Made by a program: the position numbers and the translations under genes. Of a stretch of 64,000 bases of DNA, positions 57,490 to 64,000 are shown one piece after another (the first letter of the stretch is position 1; every line of letters starts with the position of its first letter). The notes under the pieces were generated by a model that was given only the letters and a program-made list of their open reading frames with translations, had not been told where the DNA came from and ran no database searches. Origin of the DNA: Streptomyces genisteinicus (GTDB lineage: Bacteria; Actinomycetota; Actinomycetes; Streptomycetales; Streptomycetaceae); the NCBI RefSeq assembly GCF_014489615.1, contig NZ_CP060825.1, forward strand, positions 6,990,001-7,054,000, in the 5' to 3' direction.

Positions 57490-59115
57490 CTACTGGCCGG
57501 GAATCCGCACGGGCGGGGTGAACGGGTTCTTCATCGGCCCGAGTGCCGCGAGGTCGACCTCCACGAGGACCGGCCCGTCGGTCGCCAGCGCCTCGGAGAG
57601 GACCGGTGCGGCGTGCTCCTCGGCGGCGATCCGCAGGTACGGCAGCGAGCAGGCGCGGGCGAGGAGCTCGAAGTCGGGGGTGGCGAGGTCCACGCCGGAC
57701 CGGCGGTCGGCGTAGCGGTCCTGCATGTTGCGGAGCACGCCGTAGCCGCCGTCGTTGAAGACGATCAGGGTCAGCCGGGGCCGCTCCTGGGCGAGGGTGA
57801 GCAGCTCGCCGAGGTGCACGGCGAGCCCTCCGTCGCCGGCGATCACCACGGTCGGCGCGCCGGGGCGGGCCAGCGCGGCGCCGATGCCCATGCCGAGGCC
57901 CTGGCCGATGCCGCCGCCGCGCGGGAAGACGTTGTCGCGGGGGTCGTGGATCGGCAGCAGGCGGTTGCCCCAGCTGCTGGACGGGATGGTGACGTCACGG
58001 GCGACGACCGCCTCCCGGGGGAGCGCCTCGCGCAGCGCGTCCAGGATCGCGGCCTGCGGCCCGATCCCCTCGTGCAGCGCGGCGCGGACGTCCTCGCGCA
58101 CGGCTGTGACGCGGCGGGTCCACTCCGCGTCGGCGGACCCGGCGTGCGGCAGCAGGGCGGCGAGGACCGCCGCCGCGTCGCCGTGCAGCGCGTGGGCGGC
58201 CGGGTAGACCCGGCCGAGGGCCGCCGGGTCGGCGTCGATCTGGATGTGCGCCGCGGGGACGCCGAGCGTGTAGTCGGCGGTCTCGTTGGAGCGGAAGTGG
58301 GTGCCCACGGTGAGCAGCACGTCGGCGTCGGCGAGCAGCGCGCGGGCCGCCGGGGTGGTGGCGAAGTTGCCGAGGACCTGCGGATGGTCCTCGGGCACCA
58401 CTCCGCGGCCCGAGTTCGAGGTGAGCAGTCCGGCGCCGGTCGCCTCCAGCACTCCGGTGAGCTCGGCGCGGGCCCGGCGGGCGCCGCCGCCTGCCCAGAT
58501 CAGCGGACGCCGTGCCGAGGCGAGCAGTTCGCCCGCCGCGGCCAGGTCCGCGGCCGCCGGTGCGGGCAGCTCCTGGACGGGCAGGCCGGCGGGGGTGTCG
58601 TCCTGCGCCGCGTACTGGAGGTCGATCGGCCACTCGACGCTCGCCGGGCCGCCGGGGACGGCCAGCGCGGCGCGCGCCGCCTCCCGCAGGACGCGGCCCG
58701 CGGACACGGTGTCCGGCACGCTTCCCGCGTACGCGGAGACCGCGCGCAACATGCCGAGCTGGTCCTTGGTCTCGTGGATGAAGCCCCGGCCGCTGCCGAG
58801 GAACTCGCTCTCCACCTGCCCCGTGACGTGCAGCACGGAGCTGCCCGCGCTGAGCGACTCGATCAGGGAACCGGCCGCGTTGCCCGCGCCGGTGCCGGTG
58901 GAGGTGAGCGCACAGCCGATGGTGCCCCGGGCCCGTCCCCAGGCGTCGGCGGCGTTGACCGCCGACGCCTCGTGCCGCACGGGCACGAACCGCAGGTCGC
59001 GGTCGACGGCCTCCACCAGCGGCAGATTGTGCACGCTGACGATGCCGAAGACGGTGTCGATGCCGAGTTCCCGCAGGACGGCGACGAGGAGATCGCCTCC
59101 GTTGTCGTGACGCAT
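57490..59115 (-). CDS. ThDP-dependent decarboxylase/synthase-like enzyme
   Basis: 541 residues. The ThDP-activating Glu is Glu49 (VRHEAS). The ThDP/Mg motif is GDGGLAVHLGELLTLAQE near 427-444, with the following Asn in VFNDGGYG. It has a central FAD-like domain (GQVESEFLGSGRGFIHE). The family includes acetolactate synthases, benzoylformate decarboxylases and related enzymes. In a catabolic operon with an aldehyde dehydrogenase, a 2-oxoacid decarboxylase giving an aldehyde is plausible, but carboligation cannot be excluded. Confidence 0.85.
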   Translation of the reverse strand: MRHDNGGDLLVAVLRELGIDTVFGIVSVHNLPLVEAVDRDLRFVPVRHEASAVNAADAWGRARGTIGCALTSTGTGAGNAAGSLIESLSAGSSVLHVTGQVESEFLGSGRGFIHETKDQLGMLRAVSAYAGSVPDTVSAGRVLREAARAALAVPGGPASVEWPIDLQYAAQDDTPAGLPVQELPAPAAADLAAAGELLASARRPLIWAGGGARRARAELTGVLEATGAGLLTSNSGRGVVPEDHPQVLGNFATTPAARALLADADVLLTVGTHFRSNETADYTLGVPAAHIQIDADPAALGRVYPAAHALHGDAAAVLAALLPHAGSADAEWTRRVTAVREDVRAALHEGIGPQAAILDALREALPREAVVARDVTIPSSSWGNRLLPIHDPRDNVFPRGGGIGQGLGMGIGAALARPGAPTVVIAGDGGLAVHLGELLTLAQERPRLTLIVFNDGGYGVLRNMQDRYADRRSGVDLATPDFELLARACSLPYLRIAAEEHAAPVLSEALATDGPVLVEVDLAALGPMKNPFTPPVRIPGQ

Positions 59116-59124
59116 GGTGTCTCC

Positions 59125-59913
59125 TCAGAGGATGGAGCGGCCGACGCCGCCGCAGACGTCGATGCCGGTGCCGGTGATGTACGAGGCGCGGGGCGACAGC
59201 AGCGCGACGACCGCGTACGCCACCTCCTCGGCCCGCCCCAGCCGTCCGAGGGCGATACCCCGGTCGGCGGCGAGCTCCGCCTGCCACTCCTCGTACCCGA
59301 GGCCGGTCGCGGCGGCCGCGTACCGGCGGGTCCACTGGCCGGTGTCGACGAGGCCGAGGCATACCGAGTTGACCCGGATGCCCTCGCCGGCCAGTTCGAC
59401 GGACAGGGACTTGGAGAGGTTGAGGATGCCGGCGCGGGCGGCGCTGGTCGTGATGAGCCGGGTCTCCGGCTGCTTGGCGAGCACCGCGTTGATGTTGACG
59501 ACGCTGCCCGCGCCGGAGGCCGCGAGATGGGGGCGGGCGGCCTTCAGGGGGTTCAGGACCCCCGCGAACTTGAGTTCCAGTTCGTCCCGCCAGTCCTCGG
59601 CGGTGGAGTCGTCGAGGCCCTTCATCCGGGACTGCCCGGCGTTGTTGACGAGGCCGTCGATGCCGCCGAACTCCGCGGCCGTGCGGGCGACGAAGCCGTC
59701 GACGGCTCCGGCGTCCCGCACGTCGCAGACGGCGGTCAGCAGCCGGTCGGGGCCGGCGCCGAGGCCGGCCGCCGTCTCGGCGAGCCGGTCGGCGTCGCGG
59801 CCGCAGGTGGCGACGCGGGCGCCCTCGTCGAGCAGGGCGCGGACGGTGGCCAGGCCGACGCCCGAACTGCCGCCGGTGACCACGACCGTGCGGTCGGCGA
59901 GTCCCAGATCCAT
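59125..59913 (-). CDS. SDR-fold protein lacking the catalytic triad
   Basis: 262 residues. The Rossmann motif TGGSSGVG near 13-20 and NNAG are present. The usual active-site residues are not: the ISS segment reads VVNINAVLA, and the YxxxK segment reads TSAAR, with Thr for Tyr and Arg for Lys. The helix that follows (GILNLSKSLSVELA) aligns normally, so the gap is real. It may bind NAD without classical reduction or use other residues, or be a structural partner of the canonical SDR next door. Substrate unknown. In the operon the ThDP gene follows it, 9 bases downstream. Confidence 0.85.
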   Translation of the reverse strand: MDLGLADRTVVVTGGSSGVGLATVRALLDEGARVATCGRDADRLAETAAGLGAGPDRLLTAVCDVRDAGAVDGFVARTAAEFGGIDGLVNNAGQSRMKGLDDSTAEDWRDELELKFAGVLNPLKAARPHLAASGAGSVVNINAVLAKQPETRLITTSAARAGILNLSKSLSVELAGEGIRVNSVCLGLVDTGQWTRRYAAAATGLGYEEWQAELAADRGIALGRLGRAEEVAYAVVALLSPRASYITGTGIDVCGGVGRSIL

Positions 59914-59931
59914 GGTGGGTGCTCCTGCGCT

Positions 59932-60687
59932 TCAGTTCATGGTGAAGCCGCCGTTGACGGCGATCACCTGTCCGGTCAGATAGCGGGACTCCTCGCCGAG
60001 CAGGAAGGAGACGGTCCCGGTGATGTCGTCGGGCCGCTGCGCGCGGGAGACGGCCCGGTTCATGCGGTAGAGGTCGTGCCGCTCGGCGGGCACGGTCTCG
60101 GTGGCCTCGCACTCGGTGAGACCGGGGGCGACCGCGTTCACGGTGACGCCCCGGTCGCCCAGCTCGCGGGCCATCGCCCGGGTGAGCGCGATGACCGCGC
60201 CCTTGGAGGCGATGTAGTGGGCGAGGCGCGGCGAGCCGTAGAGCGCGGCGTCCGAGGCGATGTTGACGATCCGGCCGGGGGAGGCCAGATGCGGGTACAG
60301 CGCCTTCGACACCAGCCAGGGGCCGCGGGCGTTGACCGTCATCAGCCGGTCCCACACCTCGACGTCGATGTCCTGGAACTCCTTGCCGCCCACGCCGTTG
60401 GCGAGCGCCGCGTTGTTCACCAGCCCGTACAGCGGGCCCAGGGCGGCGACGGCGGCGGCCAGCGACTCCACCGAGGCGGGGTCGGCCACGTCGCAGTGCA
60501 CGAAGAGGGCGTCCGCGCCCTCGGCGCGGAGCTCCGCGGCCGCCCGCTCGCCCCGCTCGGGGTCGAGCTCGGCGACGACGACCCGGAAGCCGTCCGCGCC
60601 GGCCCGGCGGGCCATGGCCAGTCCCAGGCCACGGCCCGCCCCGGTCACCACGACGGTGCGCGCACCGCCTCCGGTGGTGTCAGTCAC
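59932..60687 (-). CDS. Canonical SDR dehydrogenase/reductase
   Basis: 251 residues from GTG 60687. TGAGRGLG at 15-22, NNAA, catalytic Ser in NIASDAA and the Tyr/Lys pair in HYIASKG are all present. The Asp after strand beta-2 (AELDPERG) suggests NAD(H). The start overlaps the cupin stop by 8 bases. It likely oxidises an alcohol intermediate in the same pathway; cis-dihydrodiol dehydrogenation is one option beside a Rieske dioxygenase. Confidence 0.9.
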   Translation of the reverse strand: MTDTTGGGARTVVVTGAGRGLGLAMARRAGADGFRVVVAELDPERGERAAAELRAEGADALFVHCDVADPASVESLAAAVAALGPLYGLVNNAALANGVGGKEFQDIDVEVWDRLMTVNARGPWLVSKALYPHLASPGRIVNIASDAALYGSPRLAHYIASKGAVIALTRAMARELGDRGVTVNAVAPGLTECEATETVPAERHDLYRMNRAVSRAQRPDDITGTVSFLLGEESRYLTGQVIAVNGGFTMN

Positions 60688-61201
60688 GGGTGACGCCGTG
60701 CATCGGCGAGTACTCGGGGTAGGTCGGGACCTGCGGCTTCTGCGTGCCGATGACGACGCAGAACAGCGCGTCCGTGTCCCCCTCGTTCTTCAGCGAGCGG
60801 GTCACCCCGGCCGGGACCACGATCATGTCGCGGTAGCCCAGGGTGCGGTACTCGGCCTCGTCGGGTCCGCGGTGGATGCCGACCTTGACCTCGCCCTCCA
60901 GGACGAAGAAGGCCTCCTCGACGTCGTGGTGGGTGTGGGCGGGGCCCTCGGCACCGGGCGGCAGCAGCATGTTGGAGAAGGTGAAGCCGCCGGACGGGAT
61001 GATGCGGTTGTCGCTCTCGTGGTTGCCGGTGGCGCCGGAGCCGACGTAGCGGATCTGGCCGCGGCGGTACTGCGGGCCGGCCTTCTCCTGGAAGGAGAGG
61101 GTGCCGAAGTCCGCGACCCGGGAGTCCTTCGTCGCGATGAGGGAGTCGGTGTAGGCGGAGAGGTCGCCGCCGTTGTCGTACGCGGTGGTGGTCAGAGGCA
61201 T
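60680..61201 (-). CDS. Cupin-domain protein
   Basis: 173 residues from ATG 61201. The metal-binding cupin motif 1 is HTHHDVEEAFFVLEGE near 101-116; a second motif near 133-146 (DMIVVPAGVTRSLKN) lacks the final His. It could be a ring-cleavage dioxygenase, an isomerase or a binding protein. It overlaps both neighbours (hydrolase stop by 10 bases, SDR start by 8), so it is a core part of the pathway. Confidence 0.85.
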   Translation of the reverse strand: MPLTTTAYDNGGDLSAYTDSLIATKDSRVADFGTLSFQEKAGPQYRRGQIRYVGSGATGNHESDNRIIPSGGFTFSNMLLPPGAEGPAHTHHDVEEAFFVLEGEVKVGIHRGPDEAEYRTLGYRDMIVVPAGVTRSLKNEGDTDALFCVVIGTQKPQVPTYPEYSPMHGVTRD

Positions 61202-62040
61202 GGGGTGAGCTCCTGTTCGGTGGTGGGCGCGGACTCGGGGATGCGTGCCGTGATCCGCAGATGGGCGAGCACCCAGGCGTTGAAGCGGCCCGGCTGCTCC
61301 TGGTTGGCCAGGTGACCGGCGTCCTTGACGATCACGTAGGCGGACTTGTGGACGGCACCGGCGATCTCCTGGCTCGCCTCGATGCCGGTGACCGTGTCCT
61401 CGGCGCCGCAGAGCACGAGCAGCGGGGCGGTCACGGAGGGGAGTTCGGCGCGCAGGTCGGCCGAGGCCATGGACTCGGCGGCGTACGCGTAGCCCGGCAG
61501 CCGTACGGAGCCGGCCATCGTGGCGACGACCCGGCGCACCAGGTCCTCGGGCGCGCCCGGCGACACCAGGCGGGGGCCGCGGGCCGCGGCGAACGCCTCG
61601 GGTCCGGACGCGGCCAGCTCGTCGGCGCGCGCCCGCATGGCGGCGGCCTTGCCGGCCTCGGTGCCCGAGCCGGGGCTGGAGTCGGCCACGACGAGGGACG
61701 CCACGAGGTCCGGGTGCCGGACGGCGAGCCGCAGGGCGATCACCCCGCCCCAGGAGACGCCGAGGACGTGGGCGCTGCCGCCGCGGGCCCGGATCAGCCC
61801 GGCCGCGGTGTCCGCGTAGTCGTCCAGCGTCAGCGGTCCGGCCGGGTCGGGCGAGGCCGCGTAGCCGGGGGCGTCCCAGGCCACGACGCGGGCGTACGCG
61901 GAGAGTTCGGCCAGCTGGGGCGCGAAGGCCGCCGAGGAGGAGCCGATGCCGTGCAGGCACAGCACCAGTGGACCTGCCGTGCCCGCCTCCTCGACGTGGA
62001 CGGCGGCGGGGGCCCGGTCCCCGGGCCCGGCGGCGGTCAC
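61192..62040 (-). CDS. Alpha/beta hydrolase of catabolic operon
   Basis: 282 residues from GTG 62040, which overlaps the preceding stop (GTGA). Oxyanion region LCLHGIGSS, nucleophile elbow GVSWGG near 109-114, Asp in CGAEDTVTG and His in DAGHLANQ give a complete Ser-His-Asp triad. The family includes C-C bond hydrolases of meta-cleavage pathways, and the nearby extradiol-type VOC protein makes that role attractive. Ester or lactone hydrolysis is the alternative. Confidence 0.9.
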   Translation of the reverse strand: MTAAGPGDRAPAAVHVEEAGTAGPLVLCLHGIGSSSAAFAPQLAELSAYARVVAWDAPGYAASPDPAGPLTLDDYADTAAGLIRARGGSAHVLGVSWGGVIALRLAVRHPDLVASLVVADSSPGSGTEAGKAAAMRARADELAASGPEAFAAARGPRLVSPGAPEDLVRRVVATMAGSVRLPGYAYAAESMASADLRAELPSVTAPLLVLCGAEDTVTGIEASQEIAGAVHKSAYVIVKDAGHLANQEQPGRFNAWVLAHLRITARIPESAPTTEQELTPCL

Positions 62041-62840
62041 AGGATCTGTCCCGTCCGGCCCGCGAGCGCGCCCAGCGAGCGCAGCACCGCGTGCGGGACG
62101 ACCTGGCTGGTCGCCGGGTTGCCGGGGTCGGGCCGGTGGGCGACCTCGAAGCGGTAGGCGCCGTGCGGGCCGGACGCCTCCACCACATGCCGGGTACGGT
62201 CGGCGGCCGGGTCGGCGACGACCTGGACCCGCACAGTGTCCAGGTCGCCGACGGCCAGCGCGACCGATGCGGCCACGTTCGTCGATTTCGGGAATTTCAC
62301 GGGCACGTCGCGGGCGGTGCCGGACATGATCTCCACCGGCCCGGTCGCGTTGCGCATCCGCGTCAGCAGCTCCTCGTCCATCCAGGGCTGTTCGAGGGTG
62401 GCGGGCAGCTTGGTCGTGGTCAGCCGGACCTCGTCGAGCGGGCCCATCGAGCGGGCCGCCTGGAGCAGGTCGAGCCCGCCGACCGCGCCGCCGGTGAAGT
62501 AGACCCGGCCCGGGCCCGCGGCGAGCAGCCGCCCGCCCAGCTCGTCGTCGGTCAGCGCGCCGGTGGAGGCGACGAGCAGATCGGTGCCGGAGTCCAGGAT
62601 CCGCTCGCCCCACTCGCGCACGACGCCCTGGCCGGCGGCCTCCACGATCAGGTCGCACAGCTCCAGCGCCTCCTCGAAGGGGACCTGCCGGGCCGGTGCC
62701 GCCTCGCCGAGGGGGCGGTTGTCGACGATGCACACGAGTTCCGCGCCGGCGATCCGGCCCTCGGCGAGCGCCGTGCCGACGACGCGTCCGATGGCGCCCC
62801 AGCCGACGACTCCGACCTTCCGTACGGTGCTGCTGCTCAT
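62037..62840 (-). CDS. Aspartate-dehydrogenase-family protein
   Basis: 267 residues from ATG 62840. The NAD(P) motif GVVGWGAIGR starts near residue 9. The family signature STGALTDDELGGRLL, a sequence near VKFPKSTNVAASVALAVGDL and the catalytic His in SQVVPHAVLRSL match L-aspartate dehydrogenase (NadX-like). In degradation clusters this family may act on amino or imino intermediates rather than in NAD synthesis; no nadA or nadC is adjacent. Stop and start overlaps link it to both neighbours. Confidence 0.85.
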   Translation of the reverse strand: MSSSTVRKVGVVGWGAIGRVVGTALAEGRIAGAELVCIVDNRPLGEAAPARQVPFEEALELCDLIVEAAGQGVVREWGERILDSGTDLLVASTGALTDDELGGRLLAAGPGRVYFTGGAVGGLDLLQAARSMGPLDEVRLTTTKLPATLEQPWMDEELLTRMRNATGPVEIMSGTARDVPVKFPKSTNVAASVALAVGDLDTVRVQVVADPAADRTRHVVEASGPHGAYRFEVAHRPDPGNPATSQVVPHAVLRSLGALAGRTGQIL

Positions 62841-63799
62841 GCGGGGTCCTCCTGGGCTTTCTCCGGGTTCGCGGCGTCGACCGGGGCGAGCGGGCCGGGG
62901 TCGGGGCTTCCCGCCATGTGGCAGCGGATCTCCTTCGACAGCGGTCCGGCCGTGCCCCACAGGTCGGACAGCTCCGGGACCCGCCGCCACACCTTCGCGA
63001 TCCACGCGTCCTCGACGATCTGGGCGACCTCGGAGGTGTACTCGCAGACCAGTCCGGAGGGGTCGGTGAAGTAGGAGAAGGTGTTGTTGCCGGGGCCGTG
63101 GCGGCCGGGACCCCACTGCGGTGTGATGCCGTGGTGGCGGAGCCGGCCGAGTCCGCGCATGAAGTGGTCGACCGAGGTCATCTCGTAGGCCACGTGGTTG
63201 AGGGAGGTCCACTCGGCCTGGTTGAACGCGATGCAGTGGTGGTCGGCGTTGCAGCGCAGGAACGCCATCTGGTGCTCGGACCAGTCGGAGACGCGCAGTC
63301 CGAGGACGTCGCAGTAGAACGCGACGGCGGCGTCGATGTCGGTGGTGTTGAGCACCGCGTGGGTGACGCCGACCGGCACCGCGCCGTCCCGGCCCCGCGG
63401 GACCACGGCGTGCACGTCGGCGCTGATCTCCACGAGGCGCCCCTCGGGGTCGGTGAAGCGCACCCCGTAGCCGCCGCCCGCCTGCTCCAGCGGGCCGGGG
63501 CCGTGGACGGGGACGATGCCGCGCGCCTGGAGGCGCCGGGCGGCCTCGTCGACCTCGGCGGGGGTGCCGACGGCGAAGGCGATGCGCCCGAGGCCCACCC
63601 GCTCGTGCTCGGTCAGGTGCAGCACGTGGTGCTCGTCGCTCGTCCCGCGCAGCCAGCGGGCGCCGGTGTCGGACTCGACGGTCTCCAGGCCCCAGACGTC
63701 CTCGTAGAAGCCGGCGGCCTCGGCGAAGGCGGGGGTGCGCAGCTCCACGTAGCGCAGGTGGCGGAGCCGGGCGACGGGGCCGGGCGGTGGACGGTGCAT
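62837..63799 (-). CDS. Extradiol-type VOC dioxygenase
   Basis: 320 residues with two VOC modules. The C-terminal module keeps a possible 2-His-1-Glu iron site: His147 (VTHAVLN), His202 (LNHVAYE) and Glu253 (VCEYTSE). This fits type-I extradiol ring-cleaving dioxygenases of the catechol 2,3-dioxygenase fold, followed by a ~60-residue C-terminal extension. It overlaps the next gene by 4 bases (ATGA). Together with the alpha/beta hydrolase, it suggests a meta-cleavage step. Confidence 0.88.
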   Translation of the reverse strand: MHRPPPGPVARLRHLRYVELRTPAFAEAAGFYEDVWGLETVESDTGARWLRGTSDEHHVLHLTEHERVGLGRIAFAVGTPAEVDEAARRLQARGIVPVHGPGPLEQAGGGYGVRFTDPEGRLVEISADVHAVVPRGRDGAVPVGVTHAVLNTTDIDAAVAFYCDVLGLRVSDWSEHQMAFLRCNADHHCIAFNQAEWTSLNHVAYEMTSVDHFMRGLGRLRHHGITPQWGPGRHGPGNNTFSYFTDPSGLVCEYTSEVAQIVEDAWIAKVWRRVPELSDLWGTAGPLSKEIRCHMAGSPDPGPLAPVDAANPEKAQEDPA

Positions 63800-63860
63800 G
63801 GGTCTCTCCAGACGGGCGTGCGGGGCGTGCGGGGCGGGTCGGCCGGCGGGGGGCGCCGGG

Positions 63861-64000
63861 TCAGCCGGCCCAGGGCAGGGGGGCGTCCGAGGTGCCCCAG
63901 TACAGGGACTTCTGCCGCTGGTAGGAGCGGATCGCGTCGCGGCCCTTCTCCATGCCGAGGCCGCTGTCCTTCCAGCCGCTGAACGGGGTGGAGGCGCTGA
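63861..64000 (-). CDS. Aldehyde dehydrogenase, C-terminal part only
   Basis: The last ~46 codons of an aldehyde dehydrogenase; the rest lies beyond the window. STPFSGWKDSGLGMEKG and SYQRQKSLYW are the C-terminal signature of that family. It ends 62 bases before the VOC gene on the same strand, so it is probably earlier in the same operon and oxidises an aldehyde product of the pathway. Confidence 0.85.
   Translation of the reverse strand, partial: SASTPFSGWKDSGLGMEKGRDAIRSYQRQKSLYWGTSDAPLPWAG

Noticed and set aside
1..64000. tRNA, rRNA or other structural RNA genes
   Set aside because: Scanning intergenic stretches by eye gave no cloverleaf or rRNA-like sequence; a covariance-model search would be needed to exclude small RNAs.

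Overview
The window has very high G+C, strong third-position GC bias, frequent GTG starts, many ATGA/GTGA stop-start overlaps, Tat-type secreted enzymes and a telomere Tap-Tpg pair. Together these point to a Streptomyces or close relative with a linear replicon. The mix of accessory functions and one insertion sequence fits a chromosome arm.

Left part (1-10.5 kb) is a sugar-foraging locus. A truncated ABC importer operon (permease, double-ATPase, lipoprotein binding protein resembling YtfQ) runs leftward. It is divergent from a secreted multidomain GH2 enzyme and a second Tat-type glycosidase that is broken by one extra G in a G5 tract. From 10.7 to 17.9 kb lie a small membrane protein, a divergent HxlR regulator/imine-reductase-like pair, and a divergent HSP90 translationally coupled to a 992-residue repeat protein. 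At 18-20.4 kb an IS30-family element (about 1.45 kb) splits a tandem-GNAT gene. A three-gene ABC-2 exporter operon follows (20.8-23.4 kb), then GlsB-like and TatA-like membrane proteins.

The most striking region is 24.4-31.3 kb. It is a leftward operon of a Trypco1-like small protein, a trypsin fused to a VMAP-like region, a MoxR AAA+ ATPase, and a vWA-pseudokinase-degenerate FtsK fusion. I read it as a version of the vWA-MoxR-VMAP ternary systems proposed to act in biological conflict. A STAND/NB-ARC ATPase with no visible effector domain lies divergent to it.

The middle part (33.7-44.9 kb) holds TerC, a DMT transporter, small proteins, an EF-hand protein, and the telomere pair Tap and Tpg. 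Tap carries polymerase-B-like motifs. It also holds a GNAT, a membrane protein joining a P-loop-like cytoplasmic part to an extracellular type-1 periplasmic-binding fold, and a MarR regulator. From 45.1 to 54.4 kb are polysaccharide enzymes (PL8 lyase, GH43 endo-arabinanase, GH43-ricin), I36-type inhibitors with a lipoprotein, a YrdC/Sua5 protein, L-rhamnose mutarotase and a LacI regulator, with several palindromic operator candidates.

The right end (55.2-64 kb) is a tightly overlapping leftward operon, cut off at the window edge. It encodes an aldehyde dehydrogenase, extradiol-type VOC dioxygenase, aspartate-dehydrogenase-like enzyme, alpha/beta hydrolase, cupin, two SDRs (one without the catalytic triad), a ThDP enzyme, a flavin/2Fe-2S reductase, a small protein and a Rieske oxygenase. 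It looks like a catabolic pathway for an aromatic or N-heterocyclic compound whose identity I cannot tell. All assignments are by reading motifs; no database search was run.
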